Positions 1 through 7,768 of a stretch of 64,000 nucleotides of DNA are shown here, one piece after another. The stretch covers positions 1,364,001-1,428,000 of the forward strand of contig NZ_AP024853.1 of assembly GCF_024346715.1 (NCBI RefSeq). Direction: 5' to 3'. The notes under the pieces are model-generated. The model was not told the origin of the DNA. It saw only the letters and a program-made list of their open reading frames with translations, and did no database searches. Positions within the stretch are counted from its first letter, which is position 1; the number at the start of each line of letters is the position of its first letter. Origin of the DNA: Photobacterium swingsii (GTDB taxonomy: Bacteria; Pseudomonadota; Gammaproteobacteria; Enterobacterales; Vibrionaceae). Position numbers and translations under genes: made by a program.

Positions 1-255
1 GGTAAAGCTTTGACGAAACGCTTCTTCAATCCCTGCAATGACCGCACCGCCTTTCCCTTGATTGGTGGTAAGTGTAACAAGGGTGACATGGTCGCGTTTT
101 GCTTGCTCAGCCAATAGTATTTGGGTTTCGCGGTTACTGCCATCGTCAACGATGATGACAGGAAAATCGTATGCAGCTAACGCATCGATAACCGCAGCCA
201 CGGTTTTTCCATGGTTATAGCAAGGAATAAGAAAGCAAGGGTGGAAGATCGTCAT
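1..255 (-). CDS. Family 2 glycosyltransferase, aryl polyene cluster (cut by left edge)
   Basis: Only the first 85 codons are present; the gene runs off the left edge. The reading starts MTIFHPCFLIPCYNHG and continues through VIIVDDGSN and NQGKGGAV, the classic N-terminal nucleotide-sugar fold of GT-A family 2 enzymes: IPCYN entry strand, then a DDGS acidic pair that binds the nucleotide. The start lies 3 bases after the stop of the dehydratase gene, so it is translated as part of the same operon. In aryl polyene clusters of the E. coli/Vibrio type a glycosyltransferase occupies this place (apeJ position by gene order) and is thought to act on the lipid-linked pigment. The acceptor is not visible here. 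Fold is sure; the role is inferred from context. Confidence 0.85.
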   Translation of the reverse strand, partial: MTIFHPCFLIPCYNHGKTVAAVIDALAAYDFPVIIVDDGSNRETQILLAEQAKRDHVTLVTLTTNQGKGGAVIAGIEEAFRQSFT

Positions 256-258
256 GTT

Positions 259-606
259 CTAGTACCCTAACTTGATGCGACCTGATGAATGCGTACCCGC
301 ATCAGAAAGGTAACTGAAGTAGAGTTTTTGCTTGTCTGCAACCCATTCCAGCTTCAGCGTTACCACCATGTCTGGTGTGATAGGTTCTTGGAATTTAATC
401 ACTTCCATTCCACCGAATTGAGGGGCGGCTTGTAAGAGCTGCTGACCGTAGTAGGTTGCCCAATCGATTTGACTTACGCCCGGAAGAAGAGGGAACTGCG
501 CAAAGTGGCCGGTAAAGTCGACAATATCCGCATCGACACGCAGGGTTAATGTTGCGTGATTATCGGTGATCGCTTGATCGAGTATGGTTGGCTTACGTTT
601 TGTCAT
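259..606 (-). CDS. apeI: ApeI-like 3-hydroxyacyl-ACP dehydratase
   Basis: This 115-residue protein has one hot-dog fold of the FabA/FabZ type. The segment GHFAQFPLLPGVSQIDW carries the conserved GHF-x-x-x-P-x-x-PG motif; His34 and Asp48 are 14 residues apart, the spacing of the catalytic His/Asp (FabA) or His/Glu (FabZ) pair. It is shorter than FabZ (about 150 residues), as is usual for ApeI. In aryl polyene synthesis ApeI, with the partner dehydratase ApeP, removes water from the beta-hydroxy intermediate on the carrier protein, leaving the conjugated double bonds. ApeP is not in the window and should lie beyond the left edge. It sits between the ligase and glycosyltransferase genes of the operon. 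Confidence 0.85.
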   Translation of the reverse strand: MTKRKPTILDQAITDNHATLTLRVDADIVDFTGHFAQFPLLPGVSQIDWATYYGQQLLQAAPQFGGMEVIKFQEPITPDMVVTLKLEWVADKQKLYFSYLSDAGTHSSGRIKLGY

Positions 607-695
607 TGTTATTTATTACTGCTTTATTAAGTGGTTGCTTATTGAGTGTAGCGGGTAGCAACAACCACTTGTTGAAATATGCACCTGGCTAACGG

Positions 696-2069
696 TTAGT
701 CTGAAAATAGCGTGACAAGCGCTTGGAACTGGCGTTTCCCTTGGCTATTCAAGGGGATTTCATCCACAGCGCGGAAACGACGTGGAATACCAACAGGTTC
801 TAGCCATTGGCGTAGTTGTTGACGGATTGCTAACCACAGCTTCCCTTTCCCTGTTTCAACCAGTGCTTGTTGCCCTTCTGGTGTGAGTGTAATAACTGCA
901 CCCAGAATTAAGCGGTGACCTTCATCAAGCGGTAAAACAGCGGCTTCTTCAACCCAAGCGAGTTGGCTAAGGCGTTGCTCTACATCGACTAAAGAAATAC
1001 GTTTCTCTTCGATTTTGACAATACGGTCAGCACGGCCTTTTAGCTGAAATTGGTTATTCGGCAAGAGCTCGCATTGATCGCTGGTCTGGTACCAAGCCTT
1101 AGTGTCTATGAAAGGTGACTGTAAACGCAGGCATTGCTCTGCATTTAACATGACTTGGTGACAAGGGAATAGTTGCCACGGTGTTGTGGCTTCATGTTGC
1201 TGACGATAGCCAATACCACCGGTTTCGGTACTGCCAAAGACCTCAATAGGCAAGTGATTGAAGAGCGCTTGGCTGTGCTGTGCTGCTGTGTGCGGTAGTG
1301 GCCCACCAGATGAAAATATTTGGCGATAAGGAGCTGTCGCTGTCATATCAACAAGGCGTTTTAGTAGCGCTGGACTACTGATCAAGCAGGTATCAGAAGA
1401 TGCCTGCGCCATCACTTGTTCCGGATAAATGAGATCATGACGCGCAAAAGCTCGACCGCTGCAAAGTGGCCATAGTACGCGAAACAGTAAGCCGTAAATA
1501 TGTTGGTGGGAAACCGTACTGGTTATTTTTGAGGCTTGTAACTGTTTGCCCCAAATTGACTCTAGCACATCAATCTCCGCCGCAATGCCAGATAATGATT
1601 TTTCGATGGCTTTTGGCGTACCACTAGAACCCGATGTAAACAGTGTTAGCTTAAGGGTATCGAGTGCCAATGTTGCCAGATCATATTCCGATACTGTTGT
1701 ACGAGCCTGTGCGGTAAAAGGCAGTGTCAGCGAGGGGGTATTAGCAATTGCAGCCACTTCGTCATCGTGCAGTAAGATCTCAAATTGTTCAGATAATTCT
1801 GCCAAAGCCGCTGGTTGGTGATTACCCGGCAAAATGATGTGTTTGCCACTGTGTGACAACGCCATAAAGGCAACGGCGAAGTAGTAGCTATCTGCAAAGC
1901 ACAATGCCCAGCGCACTTGGGGCTGAGTATTAAGGTAAGCCGCTAACTCACACACATCATGTTGGAATTGCTGCCATTGAGTATCATCTTGAAAAGCAAC
2001 CAGCGAATCGGCTGGACGCTTTTCGAGCATGACATTCGCCAGCGAGGTATAGGAAATGGTCTGTGTCAT
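696..2069 (-). CDS. apeH: ApeH-like acyl-AMP ligase (starter activation for aryl polyene)
   Basis: A 457-residue member of the ANL adenylating superfamily. The phosphate loop TSGSSGTPK lies near residue 145, the A5-type motif FGSTETGG near 280, a ribose-binding TSDQ near 330, and the C-terminal catalytic lysine in NSQGKRQF near 445. In aryl polyene clusters this enzyme activates the aromatic starter (4-hydroxybenzoate or coumarate type) as acyl-AMP and loads it on a carrier protein. The two ACP genes lie just upstream in the operon. It is shorter than stand-alone acyl-CoA synthetases (above 500 residues), which is normal for this family. The exact substrate cannot be read from the sequence. 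Confidence 0.85.
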   Translation of the reverse strand: MTQTISYTSLANVMLEKRPADSLVAFQDDTQWQQFQHDVCELAAYLNTQPQVRWALCFADSYYFAVAFMALSHSGKHIILPGNHQPAALAELSEQFEILLHDDEVAAIANTPSLTLPFTAQARTTVSEYDLATLALDTLKLTLFTSGSSGTPKAIEKSLSGIAAEIDVLESIWGKQLQASKITSTVSHQHIYGLLFRVLWPLCSGRAFARHDLIYPEQVMAQASSDTCLISSPALLKRLVDMTATAPYRQIFSSGGPLPHTAAQHSQALFNHLPIEVFGSTETGGIGYRQQHEATTPWQLFPCHQVMLNAEQCLRLQSPFIDTKAWYQTSDQCELLPNNQFQLKGRADRIVKIEEKRISLVDVEQRLSQLAWVEEAAVLPLDEGHRLILGAVITLTPEGQQALVETGKGKLWLAIRQQLRQWLEPVGIPRRFRAVDEIPLNSQGKRQFQALVTLFSD

Positions 2070-2081
2070 GGCTGTCTCTTT

Positions 2082-2681
2082 CTACCCATTTTTCTTGTCG
2101 TTTTGCTGTTGGTTGTTATGTGGTTCGACGTCTTCTCGGACAAAGAAACGCACGATGAACTCAACGATAAATAAAGTACCAGCGGCTAAATAGCTAATTA
2201 GGCCGTTGTAAAGCGTCCATACGGCTAAAGGTTGGAAGCAGGTATAGAGTGCAATTGAGCCATTAATGACAAAAAACGCACACCAAACTTTGGTTACCTT
2301 ACGCGTGTATCGCACACCACTGGCGGGTAAATTGGGTTCTTGCAGGCGGGCTAAACGTTCAACTAAGGTCTCTTTTTGCCACAGGCTCATACTGAACAAG
2401 CCAAACATGAGTGTGTTGACCACTACTGGGTAAAACGTAAACCAACCTTCTTGCTGAAAGACGGTTCCCAGTAATGTAAGGACAATACCTGTGGCGCCGC
2501 TTAGCCAAGCAACGTATTTGAGCTCTCGTAATCGAGTTTGGTTTCCAGCGATAATGCGCAGCAAAAATAAAAACGCTAGCAGCCCAGCTACAACCCCAAG
2601 ACCCCATTGGCTTAGGCCATAGTAAACTGCTAGCGGATAAGCTAATAAAGCAATCGCTGACAGAATAGTCAGCGCGCGCAT
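2082..2681 (-). CDS. Integral membrane protein of aryl polyene cluster (COG4648-like)
   Basis: A 199-residue protein made almost entirely of hydrophobic segments: about five to six helices, starting MRALTILSAIALLAYPLAV and including LAYPLAVYYGLSQWGLG and VVAGLLAFLFLLRI. No catalytic motif is visible. Its start codon shares one base with the stop of the upstream ACP gene (TAATG), so translation is coupled, and the ligase gene follows 12 bases downstream. A membrane protein of this type is constant in aryl polyene clusters at this position (apeG by gene order), but its role is not established. It may anchor the synthase at the inner membrane. Assignment rests on context and topology. Confidence 0.75.
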   Translation of the reverse strand: MRALTILSAIALLAYPLAVYYGLSQWGLGVVAGLLAFLFLLRIIAGNQTRLRELKYVAWLSGATGIVLTLLGTVFQQEGWFTFYPVVVNTLMFGLFSMSLWQKETLVERLARLQEPNLPASGVRYTRKVTKVWCAFFVINGSIALYTCFQPLAVWTLYNGLISYLAAGTLFIVEFIVRFFVREDVEPHNNQQQNDKKNG

Positions 2682-2938
2682 TAGCTTTCCTTCAGAAGTT
2701 CAATCACAGCATCTACAACGTCATTTACGCTGCGTACTGACTTAAACTCTTCAGGTTTGATTTTTTTGCCAGTTAGATTTTGTAGGTGCACTACAAGATC
2801 CACAGCATCGATGCTGTCTAGGTCTAGCTCTTGATATAGTTGTGCTTCTGGCGTGATGTCAGCAGCATCAATTTCAAATAATTCAACTAGCGCATCGCGC
2901 ACTTGTTCAAATACTTCGTTACGGTTTACGTCTGTCAT
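2681..2938 (-). CDS. apeF: Acyl carrier protein 2 of aryl polyene synthase
   Basis: This 85-residue acidic protein has the carrier-protein fold. The phosphopantetheine attachment motif is LDLDSIDAVDL, with Ser46 as the likely prosthetic group site (DSI replaces the common DSL). It is followed by the helix-III region KIKPEEFKSVRSVNDVVD. It sits 6 bases after a second ACP gene. Type II aryl polyene synthases use two distinct ACPs, one preferring the starter unit and one the growing chain. Which is which cannot be read here; the symbol is by gene order. It is unlikely to be the housekeeping AcpP, whose gene lies in the fab cluster. Confidence 0.85.
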   Translation of the reverse strand: MTDVNRNEVFEQVRDALVELFEIDAADITPEAQLYQELDLDSIDAVDLVVHLQNLTGKKIKPEEFKSVRSVNDVVDAVIELLKES

Positions 2939-2944
2939 AATGGA

Positions 2945-3202
2945 TTACGCTTTGTTTGCTGCAATGTAGTTAGCTAGGTTTGCTACTGAGGCAAAGTGTT
3001 CACGAGTTTTCGTGTCATCGGCATCGATCACTATGTTGTATTTTTTCTTGATCGCAAGGCCAAGCTCTAGCGCATCGATAGAGTCTAAACCAAGGCCTTC
3101 ACCAAATAGTGGTGCATCGGTTTCAATGTCGTCGACAGCGATATCTTCTAAGTTTAGTGCTTCAATGATTAAAGCTTTTAATTCTGTCTGTAATTGTTCC
3201 AT
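2945..3202 (-). CDS. apeE: Acyl carrier protein 1 of aryl polyene synthase
   Basis: This 85-residue acidic carrier protein contains the motif GLGLDSIDALELGLAIKKKY, where the Ser of DSI takes the 4'-phosphopantetheine arm. It resembles the downstream ACP in length and motif but differs through the rest of the sequence, so the two are old, separate paralogues and not a recent duplication. The acyltransferase gene lies 37 bases upstream. Paired ACPs are a hallmark of the aryl polyene type II system, and their presence here is strong support for the cluster call. The symbol follows gene order in the E. coli cluster. Confidence 0.85.
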   Translation of the reverse strand: MEQLQTELKALIIEALNLEDIAVDDIETDAPLFGEGLGLDSIDALELGLAIKKKYNIVIDADDTKTREHFASVANLANYIAANKA

Positions 3203-3239
3203 GTGAACCTACTTGTCATATTTGAAATCGATGGGTGTC

Positions 3240-4028
3240 TTATAGTGCCGAAGGCGGAAAAAGGACTTCCGCAAGGTGGCTATTTAAATGACGAGCAGCT
3301 GTTGTTACAGAATCTGCATCATCAATAAAACGTGTTGTGTGTATTTTATCTTTTACCTCAACACGAAAAAAAGGTTTATTTTTCGGTACGTTATACCACT
3401 TACTTTCTTTGGTCAGAAAGGAGGGGGAAACGGTAATATGGATTAATCTTATATCACTTCGAGTGCGTATCGCAATCTGCGCTGCGCCTCGCTGTAGCTT
3501 CGATTTCTGCTGTGGTGTTGTGCGTGTACCTTCAGGGAATATTAATAAAACATTGCCATCCTTAAGGCGTTCCGAGCAGTCACTGATCAGGTTGTCTGGG
3601 TCACGGTTAGGAATGTACCCAGCAGCTTTTACTATGCCCTTAATAAAGGGGTTATTCCATAGTGCCGCTTTCACTAAGCAATCGCATTGTGGCATGCGCG
3701 ACGCGATTAACACGTAGTCAATCAAGCTAGGGTGATTGGCAACCACTAAACAATTGCGGTCTTGGCGCAGAATATCTTCACCAATAAATTCGTAATCAAT
3801 TGCACCTGTAAACTTCATGGTGCGACAGAAAAAAGCAAAGGTACGTTGAATAATGGCTTGAACGCGCATCTCACGTTGTTGCTGATTACGCGCTGACAAG
3901 GTCATTACAGGGAAAACAAGGAAGGTTAACGCAAGTGCGCCGACACCAAACAGTGAAAAGCAAAAACCCGTGGCAAAAATGCGCCAATAGCGGTTAATTT
4001 CAGTTTTCATGGTTGAGCTAGCTGCCAT
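3240..4028 (-). CDS. Lysophospholipid-type acyltransferase of aryl polyene cluster
   Basis: This 262-residue protein belongs to the PlsC/LpxL-like glycerolipid acyltransferase group. An N-terminal hydrophobic helix (residues about 15-40) anchors it in the inner membrane. The catalytic HX4D motif reads NHPSLIDY near residue 98, and the substrate-binding motif reads FPEGTRT near 166. It probably moves the aryl polyene acyl chain, or another acyl group, onto the lipid carrier of the pigment. The gene follows the chain-length-factor gene with no gap (stop and start abut), which implies co-translation. Position corresponds to apeD. The acceptor lipid is not known from sequence. Confidence 0.8.
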   Translation of the reverse strand: MAASSTMKTEINRYWRIFATGFCFSLFGVGALALTFLVFPVMTLSARNQQQREMRVQAIIQRTFAFFCRTMKFTGAIDYEFIGEDILRQDRNCLVVANHPSLIDYVLIASRMPQCDCLVKAALWNNPFIKGIVKAAGYIPNRDPDNLISDCSERLKDGNVLLIFPEGTRTTPQQKSKLQRGAAQIAIRTRSDIRLIHITVSPSFLTKESKWYNVPKNKPFFRVEVKDKIHTTRFIDDADSVTTAARHLNSHLAEVLFPPSAL

Positions 4029-4775
4029 TTAGTTAACGACTCCACCTTTAGTTACCCAATGCCATTGGTTGCGTTGAGACTCCACCGACCATTGGGTGTT
4101 TGCACGTTTAACATGAGCAATAAAATCTAAGGCATGTGGTAGCGGGTAGCCAGGATGTTCGCTACGGCGAGGTGTCCAGCTTAGCTGATAATCTTCACCT
4201 TGGGTTACCAGCATAGCAAGCGCATAACCGTGGAATGTTTCCTTGGTGAAGGGACGATAAACCTCGGGTACAGGTTCATCAAAGTCGACCACCAATACTT
4301 GGTGAGATGGATGTTGCGCTAAATAGCTATTTGCCTCGATCAATGCAGAAGGAAAAGTGTTTTCTCCTGCACTCAGGGATGAAACGGGAATCGCTTGTTT
4401 GGTCAAAATGGTATACAAGCCAGCCGCGGTATTATGCACTGATTGTGAGAATGCGGTTGGTGAAGCATCTTCACCTGCAAGAATGTCTTGTAAAAGTTGA
4501 ACTGTGCGAGTCAGCTCACCGTGGCGACTGGAAAAGATAATATAATCAATTTGTTGTTCTAAGCTGATTGCAATTGCTGATTGTACGGCCAGTTTACTGA
4601 GCTTGCTCATGCGTCGACGCGCCATTGGCGGGATAAGATCATGTGGCACTGCCGCTGAGGGAGTAAGCCACTCATGATCACTTTCTGCCCAATGCTGCCA
4701 GTCCGCATTAGACGTTAAGCCAGCAGATAATGGCATCAGCTTATTTATGTTGAAAGATATGTTATTCATTTTCAA
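4029..4775 (-). CDS. apeC: Chain-length-factor-like ketosynthase fragment family (ApeC-like)
   Basis: This 248-residue protein matches only the N-terminal half of a beta-ketoacyl synthase (the Ketoacyl-synt_2 type of domain). Around residues 115-150, HNTAAGLYTILT and SSLSAGENTF stand where a ketosynthase would carry its nucleophilic Cys; no Cys is present in this stretch, so it is not a self-standing condensing enzyme. In aryl polyene systems such a protein (ApeC) pairs with the true ketosynthase ApeO and acts as chain length factor. ApeO is not in the window. It is the first gene of the minus-strand operon, with the promoter presumably in the gap to the divergent lipoprotein gene. Confidence 0.75.
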   Translation of the reverse strand: MKMNNISFNINKLMPLSAGLTSNADWQHWAESDHEWLTPSAAVPHDLIPPMARRRMSKLSKLAVQSAIAISLEQQIDYIIFSSRHGELTRTVQLLQDILAGEDASPTAFSQSVHNTAAGLYTILTKQAIPVSSLSAGENTFPSALIEANSYLAQHPSHQVLVVDFDEPVPEVYRPFTKETFHGYALAMLVTQGEDYQLSWTPRRSEHPGYPLPHALDFIAHVKRANTQWSVESQRNQWHWVTKGGVVN

Positions 4776-4907
4776 TAGCTTACTTTTTGTTGAGAAACAA
4801 ATTGCATTAATATGAGTAATAAATGACTAGCGATTTTTCACTCAGGATATATTATTGCAGGCTAATAAATCAATGTTCTATTACACCTAAGCCAATTAAG
4901 GAGCCCC

Positions 4908-5294
4908 ATGAAAATCATTAAAGGGATAATTATTGCTGCGATGCTAACAGGCGTTGTGGGCTGTAGTCGTATGCACCCAGTTCTTAATGTTGATAACGCG
5001 CCAGTTTCATATAATGTACAAGCTGAACAGGTACGAAGCGTTATCTTGCAATCAGGTACTGATCGTGGTTGGATCATGGCAGAGACCAAACCTGGTACGA
5101 TTCGTGGCGAAATAAATGTTCGCACACACAAAGCAGTTATTGACATTGAGTATAATGCAAAAACATACTCAATTCATTATGTTAGCTCTGAAAATTTAAA
5201 GTATGAAGATGGTAAGATTCACCGTAATTATAATCGTTGGGTGAACAATCTAGATGTCGATATTAAGAAAAATCTAGCTAAGATCGCTCAATAA
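4908..5294 (+). CDS. Small lipoprotein divergent from aryl polyene operon
   Basis: A 128-residue protein with a lipoprotein signal: a basic start (MKIIKG), a hydrophobic stretch, and the lipobox GVVGC with Cys19 as lipidation site. The mature part is small, with a region TKPGTIRGEINVRTHKAV that resembles a short beta-rich domain. A good ribosome site (AAGGAG) precedes the start. It lies head to head with the aryl polyene operon and upstream of a methyltransferase. Gene order suggests it is an accessory of the same cluster, but I recognise no family with known function. Confidence 0.75.
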   Translation: MKIIKGIIIAAMLTGVVGCSRMHPVLNVDNAPVSYNVQAEQVRSVILQSGTDRGWIMAETKPGTIRGEINVRTHKAVIDIEYNAKTYSIHYVSSENLKYEDGKIHRNYNRWVNNLDVDIKKNLAKIAQ

Positions 5295-5329
5295 TTGATT
5301 ATTTACTGTCTTTTATATAATTAATACTA

Positions 5330-5358
5330 ATACTCGCGTTAATCACTTACGCGAGTAT
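5330..5358. repeat. Perfect inverted repeat, 10-base arms
   Basis: ATACTCGCGT and ACGCGAGTAT flank a 9-base spacer between the lipoprotein and methyltransferase genes. No T-run follows on the plus strand, so a simple terminator is not well supported. It could be an mRNA hairpin or an operator. Confidence 0.6.
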
Positions 5359-5376
5359 ATCAAGCGTTATTGATAT
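5357..5376. promoter_or_regulatory. Second dyad, just upstream of methyltransferase promoter
   Basis: ATATCAA and TTGATAT are perfect 7-base arms around a 6-base spacer. It overlaps the end of the preceding hairpin by two bases and ends 14 bases before the -10 element, covering the -35 region. This is the place expected for a regulator binding site. Confidence 0.45.
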
Positions 5377-5386
5377 GAATAATGAT

Positions 5387-5395
5387 TGTTATAAT
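5387..5395 (+). promoter_or_regulatory. Extended -10 promoter for methyltransferase gene
   Basis: TGTTATAAT is a perfect extended -10 (TGnTATAAT) 36 bases before the GTG start at 5432. The -35 region is weak, which is common with extended -10 promoters. Confidence 0.55.
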
Positions 5396-5431
5396 TACGC
5401 TTACACATCTAAATAAATAATTAGGTTTTTT

Positions 5432-6499
5432 GTGACTCAATATCAACAAGACCCGTTCACTGCTTTAGAAGCAAAAACGGAAGCTCAGAAATTGGCTTTT
5501 GCGCCTATCGTTTTTCATACCGCACGTACTCTTCGTGATCTTGGTATTTTAGAAGCGCTAGACTCAGCAGGTAGTGAAGGATTAAACGCGGATCAAATCG
5601 CAGCACAAACTGGCGTATCTGAATACGGTGTGAAGGTCTTGCTCGATATGGCGTTGAGTGCGCATATCGTGACATGGCACAAACCAAACTATGTATTAGC
5701 AAAACTGGGCTACTTCCTGCTGCACGATGGTATGACGCGCGCGAACATGGATTTCACTGCAGATGTTTGTTATGCCGCAATGATGCACTTAACTGAAGCG
5801 ATCACTGAAGGTACACCTGCAGGCCTTAAAGAGTTAGGCGATTGGCCAACCATTTATGAAGGTCTATCACAACTGCCTGAAAAAGCGAAAGAAAGCTGGT
5901 TTAACTTTGATCACTTCTATTCTGATCGCTCATTCCCTATCTTATTAGAACGCGTATTTGCGGCGAAGCCAAAACGTGTGTTTGATATTGGTGGTAATAC
6001 GGGTAAGTGGGCGCTTCAGTGCTGTAACCATGATGCTGACGTTGAAGTGACCATCATTGATTTGCCACAGCAGATCGAAATGGCCATGAAAAATGCGAAA
6101 GAGCAAGGCTTTGCTGATCGTGTTAATGGTTTTCCTGCCAACATGTTAGATAAGAGCCAAGCGTTGCCAAGTGGTGCTGACGTATGGTGGATGAGCCAGT
6201 TCCTTGACTGTTTCTCACCAATGGAAATCTTAAGTATTCTTCGTCGCGTACGTGAAGCGATGGACGAAGACGCAACAGTATATATCCTTGAGCTTTTCTG
6301 GGACGCACAGCGTTACGATGCCGCTTCATTTAGCTTGAATGCGACGTCGCTTTACTTCACATGTTTAGCGAATGGTAATAGCCGTTTCTACCGCAGTGAA
6401 GACTTCCTCGAACTCGTGGAAGAAGCGGGCTTCAACGTTGCAACGCGCACTGATGATATTGGCCTAGGTCATACACTACTAGAATTGAAAGCGAAATAG
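5432..6499 (+). CDS. SAM-dependent methyltransferase with winged-helix dimerisation domain (probable ApeB)
   Basis: This 355-residue protein starts with GTG. Residues about 15-110 form a winged-helix dimerisation domain (LGILEALDSAG, DQIAAQTGVSEYGVKVLLDM) of the plant-type O-methyltransferase group. Residues about 180-350 are the Rossmann SAM domain, with motif I as VFDIGGNTGKWAL and the acidic residue of motif II in VTIIDLP. It probably methylates the aromatic head group of the aryl polyene, as proposed for the methyltransferase of the E. coli cluster. It has its own likely promoter (extended -10 at 5387-5395). The substrate assignment rests on context. Confidence 0.75.
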   Translation: MTQYQQDPFTALEAKTEAQKLAFAPIVFHTARTLRDLGILEALDSAGSEGLNADQIAAQTGVSEYGVKVLLDMALSAHIVTWHKPNYVLAKLGYFLLHDGMTRANMDFTADVCYAAMMHLTEAITEGTPAGLKELGDWPTIYEGLSQLPEKAKESWFNFDHFYSDRSFPILLERVFAAKPKRVFDIGGNTGKWALQCCNHDADVEVTIIDLPQQIEMAMKNAKEQGFADRVNGFPANMLDKSQALPSGADVWWMSQFLDCFSPMEILSILRRVREAMDEDATVYILELFWDAQRYDAASFSLNATSLYFTCLANGNSRFYRSEDFLELVEEAGFNVATRTDDIGLGHTLLELKAK

Positions 6500-6558
6500 C
6501 GTCCAGTCAATACATGCGGTAATCAACCGCTAACAAAGTGTCATTGCTATTGTCTCGC

Positions 6559-7437
6559 TTACAGTGATGGCATTGTTTGATTGTTTGCTAACACCGCACT
6601 TGGTTCTTCACCGTTTGGTGATAGAGCCGGTGCGGTTTGTTGTAACCAGCCCAGCAAACGCTGTTGATATTCAGGGTGCTGAGTGGTTAATGCACGAGCA
6701 TGTTTACACTCCGCTAAACGCCAAAATTCTTTTTCCCCTTGTAGCTGATCATAAATTCCCTCACCAAACTCGATAGGAACGACACTGTCTTGTTCACAAT
6801 GCAGTACCAATGATGGCGCCACAGGCAGACTTTCGGCCACTTGATTCGCGGCATAATCATCACGCATGATCAGGTGTACAACCCACGAGAATAACTCGCC
6901 AAATGCACCTTGCTCCACCACATGTTCCGCGGTGTCGATATAGCTAGTAAAGGATGAATCTATAATCACGCCATCAATGGCAATGGGGTGATCGGCCCAT
7001 GCACGAAGGAATATATTTCCCCCTGTTGAGGTTGCTACTGTGTAGACAGGTTGGATGGTCGAGGCTTTCACCTGTTCAATGTATTTGAGCACAGTTATAG
7101 CATCTAAGTAAGCGGCTTCGTCGCTAACAACCCCTGAAGAATGACCAAAACCTGAGTAATCAAATACCATTACGTCGTAGCCATGTTGGGTTAACCAATC
7201 AACTTTCTCTTGGGTTTCTTCCATGTGGCCGCTGTTACCGTGGAAATGAATAACAGCGCCCTGTGGCACTGGGTGCTCGGTCGGCAACCATAGGTATGCG
7301 ATGTCGTTACCTGATTGCGATGTTAGCCAGCGAACTTCTGGGTTCAATGTGGCGCTTTTAGAGGGTGAGAAGAAGGTGCTGTTAGCACAGCCTTGTAGAT
7401 AAAGTATTGCTAGAAAAAGCACAATCGATCTCAGCAT
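6559..7437 (-). CDS. Alpha/beta-hydrolase lipoprotein
   Basis: A 292-residue protein whose N-terminus (MLRSIVLFLAILYLQGCANS) is a lipoprotein signal with Cys17 as lipidation site. The body is an alpha/beta hydrolase: oxyanion region HFHGNSG near 85, DYSGFGHSSG near 115, and nucleophile elbow VATSTGG near 155. The elbow has Ala for the first Gly of GxSxG. The acid and His are probably in the HCEQDSVVP region and in ECKHARAL near the C-terminus. It resembles the YfhR/BEM46-type serine hydrolases, but tethered to a membrane facing the periplasm. Substrate unknown. It stands alone, convergent with the methyltransferase gene. Confidence 0.75.
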   Translation of the reverse strand: MLRSIVLFLAILYLQGCANSTFFSPSKSATLNPEVRWLTSQSGNDIAYLWLPTEHPVPQGAVIHFHGNSGHMEETQEKVDWLTQHGYDVMVFDYSGFGHSSGVVSDEAAYLDAITVLKYIEQVKASTIQPVYTVATSTGGNIFLRAWADHPIAIDGVIIDSSFTSYIDTAEHVVEQGAFGELFSWVVHLIMRDDYAANQVAESLPVAPSLVLHCEQDSVVPIEFGEGIYDQLQGEKEFWRLAECKHARALTTQHPEYQQRLLGWLQQTAPALSPNGEEPSAVLANNQTMPSL

Positions 7438-7768
7438 AGTTACCTCTCAAATTGCCTTTTGCTAGCAGTTACGCTTTTACTAGCTTGAGTAAGTAATACG
7501 CACCTTGATGCGTTTTGGATCTGAGAGTTTAGAAAAGAAGGCTTCCAAGCTAAGGAGATAAGAGCTAATAGACTGAGTATAAAAGGAATAATCCATTTGT
7601 TTTTTTATACTGCAGCGGCTGCGTTTCAAAAAATTAACTGTAATGATGAGAGGCTAAGGGCGTTTCTTTGCTTGTAAGTCATGTAGATGAATGGTAGTTA
7701 TGTACATTGTTCATAATAAGTAAAATCATTACCATTCACAAAACGGATGAGTATCAAGGAAAGGTATT
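7438..7768. other. Intergenic gap between divergent hydrolase and tricorn-like genes
   Basis: This 331-base gap must contain the promoters of both divergent genes. I see only short imperfect dyads (for example ACGCA...TGCGT around 7498-7513) and no convincing operator, RNA gene or terminator. Confidence 0.4.

Noticed and set aside
4862..5146. Open frame on the minus strand across the lipoprotein gene
   Set aside because: It is the shadow of the lipoprotein coding frame, with no ribosome site and no protein-like sequence.
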